Shown piece by piece: positions 36,269 through 46,108 of a stretch of DNA of 64,000 bases. How positions within the stretch are numbered: the first letter of the stretch is position 1; the number at the start of each line of letters is the position of its first letter. The notes below the pieces were generated by a model. The model searched no databases and had not been told where the DNA came from. It saw nothing but the letters and a program-made list of their open reading frames with translations. A program made the translations under genes and the position numbers. This DNA comes from GH45 sp046704385 (GTDB lineage Bacteria; Bacteroidota; Bacteroidia; Bacteroidales; SZUA-534): the NCBI GenBank assembly GCA_046704385.1, contig JBJKSB010000014.1, positions 62,001-126,000 of the forward strand, in the 5' to 3' direction.

Positions 36269-37873
36269 TTACATCTTCTCAAAAAAGTCATTTCCCTTAT
36301 CATCCACAATGATAAATGCAGGGAAGTTTTCAACTTTAATTTTCCTTACGGCTTCCATACCCAGCTCTTCAAAGTCAATAATTTCAACTGATTTTATGCT
36401 GTCTTTAGCTAAAATAGCAGCCGGTCCGCCAATGCTTCCCAGGTAGAAACCACCATTATTTTTACAGGCATCAGTTACCTGTTTGCTTCGGTTACCCTTA
36501 GCCAGCATTACCATGCTGCCACCATGCTTTTGGAAAATACCAACATAGGGATCCATTCGTCCTGCAGTGGTAGGTCCAAAGCTACCAGAAGCCATTCCTT
36601 TTGGGGTTTTTGCAGGGCCGGCATAATAAACCGGATGGTTTTTAAAATATTCAGGCATGGGTTTTCCCTCATCTAATAATTTTTTAATACGTGCATGTGC
36701 CATATCACGGGCAACAATAAGAGTTCCTTTCAAATTTAGCCGGGTTTTGATCGGGTGTTTGCTAAGTTCCTTAAGAATGTCTTCCATAGGTTGGTCTAAA
36801 TCTATATCAACGGCAGGAGCCATATGCGGAGATTCTGCCGGTAAATATTTTTTCGGATCTTTTTCCAGCTGTTCCAGGAAAATACCATCTTCAGTTATTT
36901 TTGCTTTTATGTTACGGTCGGCACTACAGCTAACTCCCATTCCAACAGGACAGCTGGCTGCATGCCTTGGCATACGGATTACACGCACATCATGAACAAA
37001 ATATTTTCCACCAAACTGGGCTCCTAATGTGCTCTCTTCACATATTTTTTGCACTTTGGCTTCCCATTCCAGATCACGAAAAGCCTGTCCGCCTTCGTTT
37101 CCTTCTGTTGGAAGGTGATCGTAATATCCTGCCGATGCTTTTTTAACAGCTGTCATGGTTGCTTCGGCTGATGTACCTCCAATTACCAGGGCCAGGTGAT
37201 AAGGGGGGCAGGCAGAGGTTCCCAGGTCTTTTATTTTATCCTTAACGAATTTTGTAAGATTTTCTTCCGTAAGTAGCGATTTCGTCATTTGATACAGGTA
37301 CGATTTGTTTCCTGAACCTCCTCCTTTGGTGACAAATAAAAATTCATACTGGTCTCCTGGTTCTGCATAAATGTCAATTTGAGCCGGTAGGTTTGTCCCG
37401 GTGTTTTTTTCCTCAAACATGGTGAAAGGTACCACCTGGCTGTATCGCAGGTTACGTTCGTTATAGGTTTTGTAAATGCCTTGCGATAAATGTTCTGCAT
37501 CGTTAACACCCGTGTATACATTTTCCCCTTTTTTCCCCATGACAATGGCAGTACCTGTATCCTGGCATGTTGGCAATTCACCTTCCGCTGAAACCACCTG
37601 GTTTAAAATCATGGTATGTGCAACAAAACGATCATTGTCCGAGGCCTCGCTATCTCTTAAAATAGCACTAAGTTTTTCCATGTGTGCCGGACGCAAATAA
37701 AAAGAAACATCGGCAAATGCTTCATTTGCCAGGTATTCCAATCCTTTTGGATCGATTTTCAAGATTTTTCTTCCTTCAAAATTTACAGTTGATACAAAAT
37801 CCTTTGTTAACAATCTGTATGTCGTAGTATCCTTTTTAATAGGAAATGGTTTTTGATATTTAAATTCAGTCAT
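36269..37873 (-). CDS. Fumarate hydratase, class I (iron-sulfur)
   Basis: 534 residues, cytoplasmic. It interconverts fumarate and malate. The alpha-type domain has PTCQDTGTAIVMGKKG and GTSACPPYHLALVIGGTSAE, and a third cysteine region ASCPVGMGVSCSADR; together they supply the cysteines for the 4Fe-4S cluster. The beta-type domain has YYAGPAKTPKGMASGSFGPT and the substrate region GGSMVMLAKGNRSK. The fused length matches FumA/FumB of E. coli. Monocistronic. Confidence 0.95.
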   Translation of the reverse strand: MTEFKYQKPFPIKKDTTTYRLLTKDFVSTVNFEGRKILKIDPKGLEYLANEAFADVSFYLRPAHMEKLSAILRDSEASDNDRFVAHTMILNQVVSAEGELPTCQDTGTAIVMGKKGENVYTGVNDAEHLSQGIYKTYNERNLRYSQVVPFTMFEEKNTGTNLPAQIDIYAEPGDQYEFLFVTKGGGSGNKSYLYQMTKSLLTEENLTKFVKDKIKDLGTSACPPYHLALVIGGTSAEATMTAVKKASAGYYDHLPTEGNEGGQAFRDLEWEAKVQKICEESTLGAQFGGKYFVHDVRVIRMPRHAASCPVGMGVSCSADRNIKAKITEDGIFLEQLEKDPKKYLPAESPHMAPAVDIDLDQPMEDILKELSKHPIKTRLNLKGTLIVARDMAHARIKKLLDEGKPMPEYFKNHPVYYAGPAKTPKGMASGSFGPTTAGRMDPYVGIFQKHGGSMVMLAKGNRSKQVTDACKNNGGFYLGSIGGPAAILAKDSIKSVEIIDFEELGMEAVRKIKVENFPAFIIVDDKGNDFFEKM

Positions 37874-38000
37874 TATTGAAGTTTTTTGGAAATTATTGAA
37901 ATAAATATAGTTTTCGAAGGTAATTAAATTTCTCCATAACCATAAGTGATTAGCTATTAAACATATTTCCCTATATGTTTTTTTCCTGACTTGTAATTGT

Positions 38001-38008
38001 TATATTTG
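38001..38008 (+). promoter_or_regulatory. Probable -7 promoter box of the SpoIIE-type gene
   Basis: TATATTTG matches TAnnTTTG and lies 17 bases before the ATG at 38026. No clear -33 element. Confidence 0.5.
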
Positions 38009-38025
38009 AAGCACAACTGCATCAA

Positions 38026-39405
38026 ATGACAAAAACTATTTGGAATAAACCAGGGGAACTTATTGCAGGCTCATCAGAAGTTTTTACTGTTGAAGAACGA
38101 ATTTATAATATTGCAACTTTTATTTCCTTACTTGTTTCCCTAATAAGCATTCTAATAAACGTACAACTGGGTATGTCAACCACGTTAAACGTAATTATTG
38201 GAATAGGTACAGTCTCGTTGGTATATTTATATTTAAGTTCAAGAGTTTTAAAAAAAACATATTTTTGGTTTTATATATTAATTGCACTGTTAATTCTCTC
38301 CGCTGCATGGTTTTTAAATGAAGGTCCCCAGGGATCAATTAATTATATATATATATTGGCTTTTGTAATATTTCTGAGTATTAGTGATAGAAAAAGGCAT
38401 TTCCTGATCAGTTTGATTCTGTTTTTTAATATAGCGATCCTGTATATTATATATTATTATAAACCTGAGCTCATCCGTCCCTATGGATCTTTTAAGACTA
38501 AAGAAAGCGATTTGTTATTTACCTATAGTTATGTAATTATATTCAGCGCTTTGATATTTAGTTCATTAAGGCGAAATTATGAAAATGAAAAAAATAAGGT
38601 GCAGGAGCAAAAGGAGAAAATTGAGAATCAACATAAGCATATTACCGATAGTATTTTTTATGCTAAAGAAATTCAAAGTGGCCTGATCCAGGATATTTAT
38701 GACTTAAAGAATTTTTTCCAGGAATTTTTTGTGGTGTGGTACCCCAAGGATATTGTAAGTGGTGATTTTTATTATTTTAAACAATTGCCGGATAATCCTG
38801 ATAAAGTTGCAGTAATTGTCTCCGACTGTACAGGACACGGAGTGCCCGGTGCACTGCTTACCATGTTAGGAATTTCATACCTTAATGAAATTATTTTACA
38901 GAGTAAGAATCTTCGTTCCAATCAAATACTGAGTCAGTTACGCGAAAAAATAATTGATTCTTTAAATCATGAAAACCAGGGATTAAGGCATGCCGATGGT
39001 ATGGATATGGTAGTTTGTATTGTTGATAAAGTTCAGAAAACAATTGATTTTGCTGGTGCGAACCGACCGCTGATTCTAATCCGGCACAATGAATTAATTG
39101 AATATAAACCCGACAGGTTTCCAGTTGGAATAGAGTTACGTCAAAAAAGGGAATTTTCCAATCAAATAATTCAAATTGCCAGAGGTGATATGGTTTACCT
39201 GTTTACCGATGGTTATGCCGACCAGTTTAGCGAACATGATGCCCGAAAGTTTAATATGTCGAATTTTAAAAACCTATTGCTTAAAAATTCCGACCTTAAA
39301 ATGGAATCGCAGGGGAAAATTCTAAATTTAAATTTTATTGATTGGAAAGGCGTAAATGAACAAGTTGATGATGTTTTGGTTATTGGCTTTAAACCCATAG
39401 TTTAA
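38026..39405 (+). CDS. Membrane-anchored SpoIIE-type PP2C serine phosphatase
   Basis: 459 residues. Six or so membrane helices lie in residues 30-190, followed by a coiled coil (about 190-215, ENEKNKVQEQKEKIENQ) and a PP2C/SpoIIE domain (about 235-455) with SGDFYYF, SDCTGHGVPGALLTM, HADGMDMVVCIVD, GANRPLILI and LFTDGYADQF. All metal-binding aspartates appear present. Such proteins usually dephosphorylate an anti-sigma-factor antagonist or similar switch protein; none is encoded nearby. The membrane part matches no family I recognise and is likely the sensor. Confidence 0.9.
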   Translation: MTKTIWNKPGELIAGSSEVFTVEERIYNIATFISLLVSLISILINVQLGMSTTLNVIIGIGTVSLVYLYLSSRVLKKTYFWFYILIALLILSAAWFLNEGPQGSINYIYILAFVIFLSISDRKRHFLISLILFFNIAILYIIYYYKPELIRPYGSFKTKESDLLFTYSYVIIFSALIFSSLRRNYENEKNKVQEQKEKIENQHKHITDSIFYAKEIQSGLIQDIYDLKNFFQEFFVVWYPKDIVSGDFYYFKQLPDNPDKVAVIVSDCTGHGVPGALLTMLGISYLNEIILQSKNLRSNQILSQLREKIIDSLNHENQGLRHADGMDMVVCIVDKVQKTIDFAGANRPLILIRHNELIEYKPDRFPVGIELRQKREFSNQIIQIARGDMVYLFTDGYADQFSEHDARKFNMSNFKNLLLKNSDLKMESQGKILNLNFIDWKGVNEQVDDVLVIGFKPIV

Positions 39406-39482
39406 AAAGACCGGCATGGATACTATGCTTCCGGACCCTGTTTTTCTGATTCAGATTTGTTGTCGTTTTAAAATTTCATTAC

Positions 39483-40580
39483 ATGAAAATAAGTGAAATC
39501 GTAAATTATCTTGAAGAAATTGCTCCTGCGTCGTTACAAGAATCCTATGATAATGCCGGATTGATAGTTGGCGATAAAAATACAGAAGTTACTTCGGTTT
39601 TAATTACATTAGATGTAACGGAAGAGGTTGTGGAAGAGGCTATTAGTTTAGGTTCGAATCTGATTGTGGGCCATCACCCAATCGTTTTTTCGGGATTAAA
39701 ACGGTTTAATGGGAATAATTACGTGGAACGGACGGTGATTAAGGCCATAAAAAGTGATATTGCGATTTTTACGGCACACACAAATCTTGACAGTGTCATC
39801 CATAACGGGGTTAATTCAAAAATTTGCGAGAAACTTAACGTAGCATCGCCAAAAATACTGGTTCCTGTTAAAGCGAAACTGAAAAAATTGGCTGTTTTTG
39901 TACCTGAATCTTATGCGTTAAAAGTGCGTGAGGCTATTTTTGATGCCGGGGCAGGCGTAATTGGTAATTATGACTGTTGTAGCTTTAATGTGAGTGGTAC
40001 GGGTACTTTCAGGGCGAATGAATATGCCAATCCATTTGTCGGTGCAATGGGTGAGCTTCATAAGGAACCCGAAGTAAAAATTGAAACCGTAGTACCCGGA
40101 TATTTGGTTTCTAAAGTGATAGAATCGATGATTACAGCACATCCTTACGAAGAAGTTGCCTATGATTTATATCCGTTAGAAAATTCCTGGAACCAGGTTG
40201 GGATGGGCATGGTTGGAGAACTTGATAAGCCTGTTGATGAAATAGAATTTTTAAATAGAATCAAAGAAAGTTTTAATGTTGGATGCCTTCGCCATACCCA
40301 AATAAGAAATAAAAAAATCAAAAAAGTAGCTGTTTGTGGAGGGGCAGGGAGCTTTTTGCTTAATGATGCTATAAGAGCCGGTGCTGATATTTTTATAACG
40401 GGTGATTTTAAATATCATCAATTTTTTGATGCCGAAAATCGCATTGTTATCGCCGATATAGGACATTTTGAGAGCGAACAATTCACAAAAGAACTTTTTT
40501 ATGAGTTACTTACAATAAAATTTTCTAATTTTGCATTTCATTTTACAAAAGTAAATACAAATCCGATTAAATATCTATAG
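39483..40580 (+). CDS. Nif3-like dinuclear metal centre protein with PII-like insert
   Basis: 365 residues, cytoplasmic. Two Nif3 lobes bind two metal ions: VGHHPIVFSG and AHTNLDSV in the first, GDFKYHQFFDAE and DIGHFESEQF in the second. Residues about 130-235 form the inserted PII-like domain seen in longer family members (KLAVFVPESYALKVREAI, GNYDCCSFNVSGTG). The biochemical role of the family is still uncertain. It overlaps nothing but is only 4 bases from the zinc-ribbon gene, so they form one operon. Confidence 0.93.
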   Translation: MKISEIVNYLEEIAPASLQESYDNAGLIVGDKNTEVTSVLITLDVTEEVVEEAISLGSNLIVGHHPIVFSGLKRFNGNNYVERTVIKAIKSDIAIFTAHTNLDSVIHNGVNSKICEKLNVASPKILVPVKAKLKKLAVFVPESYALKVREAIFDAGAGVIGNYDCCSFNVSGTGTFRANEYANPFVGAMGELHKEPEVKIETVVPGYLVSKVIESMITAHPYEEVAYDLYPLENSWNQVGMGMVGELDKPVDEIEFLNRIKESFNVGCLRHTQIRNKKIKKVAVCGGAGSFLLNDAIRAGADIFITGDFKYHQFFDAENRIVIADIGHFESEQFTKELFYELLTIKFSNFAFHFTKVNTNPIKYL

Positions 40581-40584
40581 CAAA

Positions 40585-41349
40585 ATGGCGGATAAAGCAA
40601 AAAAAGAAGGTAAATCTACTGAGATATCGATGGAACAGAAACTGAAATATCTGTATGATTTACAGATGGTTGACAGTGAAATAAATAAAATTGAATTACT
40701 GCGTGGTGAACTTCCGTTAGAGGTACAGGATCTTGAAGATGAGCTGGCTGGTTTAACCACCCGTATTGAAAATCTTAAAATTGAGGTTAAAGATTTGGAT
40801 CAGGCAGTTGCGAACAAAAAAAATGAGATTGTTTCAGCAGAGTCACTTATTAAAAAATATGAGGAGCAACAAAACAATGTTCGGAATAACCGTGAATATG
40901 ATTCTTTAAGCAAAGAAATTGAATTCCAGACTCTTGAAATTCAGTTATGTGAAAAAAGAATCAGGGAGTTTACAGAAGAATCTGAACGCAAAAACACTGC
41001 TATCGTTGAGTCACAGCAAGTTTTAGAGGAGAGAACCGGGGATTTAAATCAGAAGAAAACCGAACTTGAGTCCATCGTTTCTGAAACACAAATTGAGGAA
41101 CAGCGATTAATGGATAAGGTTAAAGAAATTGAAGAAAATGTTGATGACCGGTATCTGTTGGCATATAAAAGAATTAAAGGCAATGCCAGAAATGGTCTTG
41201 CTGTTGTGACTGTACAGCGTGATGCCTGCGGAGGTTGTTTTAATAAAATTCCGCCTCAGCGTCAGGTTGATATCCGTGCCCGCAAACGTATAATTGTTTG
41301 TGAGTATTGTGGACGCATTCTGGTAGATGCCGGATTAGGTGAATTGTAA
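40585..41349 (+). CDS. C4-type zinc ribbon coiled-coil protein (CT398-like)
   Basis: 254 residues. A long coiled coil (about 15-190, rich in E, K and Q) ends in a four-cysteine zinc ribbon: ACGGCFNKIPPQ and VCEYCGRIL. This plan is known from the CT398/DUF164-type family. The pairing with a Nif3-like gene recurs in many bacteria, and here the spacing of 4 bases makes translational coupling likely. Possible nucleic-acid or protein binding; exact role unknown. Confidence 0.9.
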   Translation: MADKAKKEGKSTEISMEQKLKYLYDLQMVDSEINKIELLRGELPLEVQDLEDELAGLTTRIENLKIEVKDLDQAVANKKNEIVSAESLIKKYEEQQNNVRNNREYDSLSKEIEFQTLEIQLCEKRIREFTEESERKNTAIVESQQVLEERTGDLNQKKTELESIVSETQIEEQRLMDKVKEIEENVDDRYLLAYKRIKGNARNGLAVVTVQRDACGGCFNKIPPQRQVDIRARKRIIVCEYCGRILVDAGLGEL

Positions 41350-41370
41350 AAGAATTATATAATAATGTAT

Positions 41371-41401
41371 AAAGGTTGTTGGTTTTCAGCAACCTTTTTT
41401 T
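41371..41401 (+). terminator. Rho-independent terminator after the Nif3/zinc-ribbon operon
   Basis: AAAGGTTGTTG pairs with CAGCAACCTTT (one wobble), loop GTTTT, followed by a T run. It begins 21 bases after the stop at 41349. Confidence 0.85.
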
Positions 41402-41444
41402 GTGTCATTCCAATTGATATATTGACTATATTGGTACAAAAAAC

Positions 41445-42902
41445 TTGAAACTGATTCTAAAAATATCCGTTTTATTTTTATTCACCCCCTCATTTGTTAA
41501 GGCGCAATTTACCTATTCCCAAAATGTCGAAAAGGCGCAAAATGCTATTCTGGATCTGAATTTTGAGCAGTACGATAGCATAAAATCGCGACGGAACAAA
41601 GCCGAAGAAGGAATGTTTTACTGGCTTGATGGGTATAAAAGTTTTGTTGGGTTAAAAACAACCTCTCAGTCTGTAAATATTGACTCGGTTAAGAATAATA
41701 TCCTGTTACAGATACAGAAGGTTGAAAACCTTCAAAGTACTGATCCGTTAAGTTATTATTGTAGTGCCGATTTGCATTTATTTGTCAGTTATATAAGTTT
41801 TGAACAGAATCAGACTTTTACAACGATTCAACATTACCTGAAAGCTAAAAGTCTTATAAATAAATACCGGGATAGTGATACCGGGTTTTTTGCTGAAAAG
41901 CATGAATTAATTGAGCATCTTATTGATTATCTGCTTCACCAGCAATTAGGCATTAAAACAGATGATGTTCAGGAACAACACAAGGAGTTTATTTCTTTAA
42001 TAGGAAGTGCACAAAAATCAGAAAGCGTAGTTTATAAACGAGAAGTTAAACTCCTGGGCGTTCTTTTAGCCGGTTTCGAGTTTGAAGGTTCCGAGGAATT
42101 GGTTATAAATGGTTTAGGGGTTGATGAAAATTTCGCTGCAAATGGGCCATTAGAAAGCCTTGCTGGAGTTTTAATGACACGAAATGCCTGCGATTATAAA
42201 GCCATGGATACCATGTTGTTAAATGCGGAGGCATTTAAATATACCCAACAATTAAATCAGCTGAATTTTTGGCTGGGTAATTCCTATCTTAATAAATTAA
42301 ATGATAGCTGTCTTGTTTTTTTTAACAGATTTATTTCAAAGCAAAACAGTGGTGTTGGAGTACCCTATGTCGACTTTAAGTTGGCGATGTACTGGTTTGT
42401 AAATCATAGGAACAATATTGCAGACAGCCTGGTAAACCAGGTGAAGCTAGCAGCTGAGTTGAATTTAAATGCGGACAAACAGGCTTTGTATGAAGTAAAG
42501 CATTTTACTTACTGGAAACCTGAGTTGGTTCGATCAAGGTTATTATTTGATGGGGGAAATTACCAGGAGGCTCTTGCTGCTTTATTGACAGCAAAAGGCA
42601 AGGTTGAAAATTATAACAATTATCAAAAACTAGAATATAGTTACCGGCTGGCTCGTATTTATGATAGACTGGGCAATATTGAATTTGCAACTAGATTTTA
42701 CCAGATGGCCATAAATTCAAAACTTGATCAGGAATTCTATTACCCAGCCTATGCTGCCTATTATTTAGGAAAAATGTATGTAGATAAAGGATTTAAAGAT
42801 GAGGCTGCCAGATATTTTGAAATATGTCTCCAACTTGATTCTCCGGTTTATAAGACAAGTATTCATGCCCAGGCCAGAAACAAACTTAGGTTAACATACT
42901 AA
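41445..42902 (+). CDS. Secreted TPR-repeat protein
   Basis: 485 residues. The start is a TTG; it is followed by a good signal peptide (MKLILKISVLFLFTPSFVKA-Q), and a stop lies 27 bases upstream, so the TTG is the best choice. The C-terminal part (about 365-485) has TPR-like helices, such as LEYSYRLARIYDRLGNIEFA and AAYYLGKMYVDKGFKDEAAR; the N-terminal half is helical and of no family I know. Likely periplasmic. It stands alone between a terminator and the long gap before the ammonium transporter. No function can be assigned. Confidence 0.85.
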   Translation: MKLILKISVLFLFTPSFVKAQFTYSQNVEKAQNAILDLNFEQYDSIKSRRNKAEEGMFYWLDGYKSFVGLKTTSQSVNIDSVKNNILLQIQKVENLQSTDPLSYYCSADLHLFVSYISFEQNQTFTTIQHYLKAKSLINKYRDSDTGFFAEKHELIEHLIDYLLHQQLGIKTDDVQEQHKEFISLIGSAQKSESVVYKREVKLLGVLLAGFEFEGSEELVINGLGVDENFAANGPLESLAGVLMTRNACDYKAMDTMLLNAEAFKYTQQLNQLNFWLGNSYLNKLNDSCLVFFNRFISKQNSGVGVPYVDFKLAMYWFVNHRNNIADSLVNQVKLAAELNLNADKQALYEVKHFTYWKPELVRSRLLFDGGNYQEALAALLTAKGKVENYNNYQKLEYSYRLARIYDRLGNIEFATRFYQMAINSKLDQEFYYPAYAAYYLGKMYVDKGFKDEAARYFEICLQLDSPVYKTSIHAQARNKLRLTY

Positions 42903-43228
42903 ATTGATAATCTGCATAAAGTATATTTTTCATCGATTCAAAATAATTATGTTAAATAATATATTTATTTTATCTAAAAAAAGCTTGATTTTAATGCATA
43001 ACCTATACTAATTAATAATGCATAAGTTAATAATTATATACAATAGCCAATAACCCCCAAAAATGAATACCCATTGATTGATGTTTTATATAAAAAAATT
43101 TGATATACCCCATTGTGAATGAGTATTTTTCCAAAATTTTGCAGAAAAATATGAAAATATATTGCCGTTTATAGTAATAAATTATAATTTTGGAGCGCTA
43201 AATTCTTTAAAATTATAAATTCACTCAT
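42903..43228. other. 326-base AT-rich gap before the ammonium transporter
   Basis: No gene seen. TTAATGCATAA-like units appear twice (about 42991-43001 and 43014-43024). The promoter of the transporter lies at its end. No sigma-54 match was found here. Confidence 0.5.
43162..43192 (+). promoter_or_regulatory. Promoter of the ammonium transporter gene
   Basis: A TTG (43162-43164), 20 bases, then TAATTTTG (43185-43192), matching the Bacteroidota -33/-7 pattern. The ATG is 36 bases further on. Confidence 0.6.
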
Positions 43229-44461
43229 ATGTTAGATAAAGGGGTAACAACATTTATGGTATTAGCTACCAGTTTGGTTATGCTAATGACTCCGGGTTTG
43301 GCATTTTTTTATGGAGGCCTGGGTAATAAAAAGAACATTCTGAACATTATGATGCAGAGTTTTGTATCATTGGGTATTACCACCGTTTTATGGTTTTCTT
43401 TTGGGTATTCGCTATGTTTTAGTGGTACAATGGCTCAAGGAACTGATTTTTTTGGAATTATCGGAAATTTTCACAAGGCTTTTCTGAATGGAATCACTCC
43501 TTCAACAATAATGCCTGGCAAAGCATTCCCGGAATACGTCTTTTTTGCCTATCAAATGATGTTTGCTATTATTACCCCCGCGCTTATTACGGGTGCATTT
43601 ATAAACAGGGTAACATTTAAATCCTATGTTTATTTCTTAATATTCTGGCAGATTTTTGTATACTATCCTTTTGTTCATATGGTTTGGGGTGGAGGCTTAC
43701 TACAAGAGTGGGGCGTTCTTGATTTTGCCGGAGGTATAGTAGTGCATGCCACGGCGGGTTTTGCTGCTCTGGTTGCCGTTTTATACGTTGGTAAACGTAA
43801 GGATACTGAGCATCAGCCTAATAATATACCTTTAGTAGCTATTGGAACAGCTTTGCTATGGTTTGGCTGGTATGGTTTTAATGCTGGTAGTGAATTGGAT
43901 ATGAACCATATTACGGTTGCTGCATTTATTAATACTGACGTATCGGCTTCTTTTGCTGCGGTTGTATGGTTAATAATTGAGTGGAATATTAAAGGCAAAA
44001 AACCGACTTTTATTGGATTAATGACGGGAGCTGTTGCCGGCCTGGCAACAATAACTCCTGCTGCAGGTTATGTAACTGTAACCAGCGCTGCCATGATTGG
44101 AATTCTGGCAGGTTTGGGTACTTATTTAGCAGTAAGGTTTAAAAACTTAATGAAATGGGACGATGCTTTGGACGTATGGGGTGTTCATGGTATAGGAGGT
44201 GTTTTGGGAACATTATTGTTAGGTATCTTTGCTTCGTCTGCAATAAATCCGGGTGTGGCTGATGGTATAATTTATGGTGGAAACTGGCATTTATTTGGTA
44301 AAGAACTTGTTGCGTTATTAATGGCTATAACATGGGCAAGTGGTTTCACCTGGGTGACCTTACATATTATTAATGGTTTTATTAAAGTAAAAGTTAGCGA
44401 TACGGATCAGTATCAGGGGCTTGATATTATTATGCATGGTGAAATTGCCAGGGCGATCTAG
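43229..44461 (+). CDS. amt: Ammonium transporter, Amt family
   Basis: 410 residues, eleven membrane helices expected. It conducts ammonium/ammonia across the inner membrane. Family marks are PGLAFFYGGLGNKKN, DFAGGIVVHATAG (first of the twin pore histidines and the conserved Asp), WFGWYGFNAGS and DVWGVHGIGGVLGT (second pore histidine). There is no signal peptide, so the N-terminus is helix 1. Amt genes often sit beside a PII gene (glnB/glnK); none is present here, so its regulation by PII would depend on a gene elsewhere. Confidence 0.95.
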   Translation: MLDKGVTTFMVLATSLVMLMTPGLAFFYGGLGNKKNILNIMMQSFVSLGITTVLWFSFGYSLCFSGTMAQGTDFFGIIGNFHKAFLNGITPSTIMPGKAFPEYVFFAYQMMFAIITPALITGAFINRVTFKSYVYFLIFWQIFVYYPFVHMVWGGGLLQEWGVLDFAGGIVVHATAGFAALVAVLYVGKRKDTEHQPNNIPLVAIGTALLWFGWYGFNAGSELDMNHITVAAFINTDVSASFAAVVWLIIEWNIKGKKPTFIGLMTGAVAGLATITPAAGYVTVTSAAMIGILAGLGTYLAVRFKNLMKWDDALDVWGVHGIGGVLGTLLLGIFASSAINPGVADGIIYGGNWHLFGKELVALLMAITWASGFTWVTLHIINGFIKVKVSDTDQYQGLDIIMHGEIARAI

Positions 44462-44484
44462 AAAAAAAATCAAAATATTATTTC

Positions 44485-44524
44485 GCGGTAAAGGATTTTA
44501 TAAATCTTTTACCGCTTTTTTTTT
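44485..44524 (+). terminator. Terminator of amt overlapping the end of the MscS gene
   Basis: GCGGTAAAGGATTT pairs with AAATCTTTTACCGC (with a G-U pair), then nine T. The hairpin covers the last six codons of the converging MscS gene. Confidence 0.85.
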
Positions 44525-45376
44525 CTTCTGGTTATTTCGGGTAATGCTTCCGTTACCGTTATTCTTATCTGTCTCATAAATAACATTAACCATCCAATCT
44601 TTATAGTCAGGATTAAATTCTTTAAGTTTATTTAGTACTTCCGCTTTAAAAATGGTTTCTATAACCGAACCTCGTCCGGGCCAGATACGTAATTTTATTC
44701 TTGAGTATTTTTTGCCACTTATTGTTTCACGCGAATTATAGAATGAAATGCTACCTTTAAAAATAGTCTCGTATTGCTCTTTAAACGATTTAATCAATTT
44801 CTCAATATCAACCACCATATTTTCATTTTTTTCTTCAACCGGAGTAACAATAAAGTCAATGCTACAGCTTAAGTAACCTTTGGGATAGTTAACTACTTTA
44901 CTAACAGTCCGATTTGGAATATATGCTTTAGCCCTTAAATGGTCTTCAATTTCTATAAAACGCATATTTATGGATTTTACAGTTCCGGTAACCCCGTTAA
45001 TTTCCACTAAATCGCCAACATCCATAATATCAGATAAAACAATAGTCAGGCCGGTTATAATATCCTGAATAGTACCCTGGGTACCAAATCCTACTGCCAG
45101 GCCAATGACTGAGGCACTGGCCAGGTAAGCTGTCAATGATACGTCCATTTCTTGTAATATGATCCCCAGGGCAATAAAATAAACTGCAAAAATTAAAATG
45201 CTTGTTGTTAAAGTCCGGATTGAATTCCATTTCGATTTTTTCTTTGATAAAGTCAGGTGAAGTAAATTGTTGACTTTTTTAATTACTAAAACAATCAAGT
45301 GCGCCCCAACGGCCAGTATTAATATTAGTAATATATGACCGAGTCTTGAATGTAAAAAACCTCCTATATTTTCCAT
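44498..45376 (-). CDS. Small-conductance mechanosensitive channel, MscS family
   Basis: 292 residues. Helices at about 12-32 and 58-80 are followed by the pore helix LAVGFGTQGTIQDIITG (about 93-115), rich in Gly and Ala, and the beta domain starting DIMDVGDLVEINGVTGTVK. It ends with a basic tail (NNQKKKKAVKDL) whose codons form part of the amt terminator. It releases solutes on osmotic down-shock in the inner membrane. Monocistronic, converging with amt. Confidence 0.93.
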   Translation of the reverse strand: MENIGGFLHSRLGHILLILILAVGAHLIVLVIKKVNNLLHLTLSKKKSKWNSIRTLTTSILIFAVYFIALGIILQEMDVSLTAYLASASVIGLAVGFGTQGTIQDIITGLTIVLSDIMDVGDLVEINGVTGTVKSINMRFIEIEDHLRAKAYIPNRTVSKVVNYPKGYLSCSIDFIVTPVEEKNENMVVDIEKLIKSFKEQYETIFKGSISFYNSRETISGKKYSRIKLRIWPGRGSVIETIFKAEVLNKLKEFNPDYKDWMVNVIYETDKNNGNGSITRNNQKKKKAVKDL

Positions 45377-45482
45377 GAGTAAATATTAGTAAAGCAAAAA
45401 ATATTGCATCATTATTACCTGCTTTAGATAACAGGTGTTTAGTATACATTAACATTTTCTGCTTTTAAATGTTTAACAAATT

Positions 45483-45513
45483 TTTGGTAATAGTCTAATG
45501 ATGGTTATTTTTG
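45483..45513 (+). promoter_or_regulatory. Promoter of the FecI/FecR/TonB-receptor operon
   Basis: TTTG (45483-45486), 19 bases, then TATTTTTG (45506-45513): the best match to the Bacteroidota sigma-ABfr pattern in this window. It overlaps a TTG at 45511 that could open the reading frame, so the downstream ATG at 45535 is the likely start. Confidence 0.7.
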
Positions 45514-45534
45514 AATACCTATTGCTTAAAACCA

Positions 45535-46080
45535 ATGACAGAACATCAGTTTGAAATTATCTTTAAGGAAAATTTTGCTCACCTAAGCAATGTGGCTTAT
45601 TCATTAGTTAGGGATGAGGATGATTCGTATGATATAGTACAACAGGTATTTGTTAAGTTTTGGGATAAACGTGATAGTGTAGATTTAAATGATAATATAA
45701 AATCATATTTAAATAAAGCCACAATTAATACGGCTTTGAATTTTATCGATAAGCATAAACGCGAATTACATATTGATGTAGCGCAAGCTGCGTTAAAAGG
45801 CCCGTTTGAAGATAAAAGTATCGATTTTTTATCGGGTGAGGTTGAGCAGGCTATAAAAAAAGGAATTAGTGAATTACCTGAAAAATGCCGTGCTGTTTTT
45901 CTTCTTAGTCGGTACTCTGATAAATCGAACAAGGAAATTGCCGATGATTTAAATATCAGTATTAAAGCAGTTGAGAAACATATCACAAAGGCTCTTAGGG
46001 AGTTACGTATAAAATTAAAACCTTATTTAACTTTGTTGATAATATTTTTAATGTTTGAGGTAGGGCTGTTGATCATTTAA
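45535..46080 (+). CDS. ECF RNA polymerase sigma factor, FecI-like
   Basis: 181 residues from the ATG at 45535 (MTEHQFEIIFKENF); an upstream TTG lies inside the -7 box and was rejected. Region 2 has AYSLVRDEDDSYDIVQQVFVKFW and region 4 has LPEKCRAVFLLSRYSDKSNKEIA with NISIKAVEKHITKALREL. The last 20 residues are hydrophobic (LTLLIIFLMFEVGLLII), common in this Bacteroidota group. With the anti-sigma gene next to it, it probably drives the receptor operon or genes elsewhere in response to a substrate. Confidence 0.93.
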   Translation: MTEHQFEIIFKENFAHLSNVAYSLVRDEDDSYDIVQQVFVKFWDKRDSVDLNDNIKSYLNKATINTALNFIDKHKRELHIDVAQAALKGPFEDKSIDFLSGEVEQAIKKGISELPEKCRAVFLLSRYSDKSNKEIADDLNISIKAVEKHITKALRELRIKLKPYLTLLIIFLMFEVGLLII

Positions 46081-46108
46081 CTGTTTAATACATAGTTAGC
46101 ACAAAAAG

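Noticed and set aside
39409..39443. Terminator after the SpoIIE-type gene
   Set aside because: CCGG-CAT and ATG-CTT-CCGG pair only with an uneven bulge; the T run is short and offset, so support is too weak to list.
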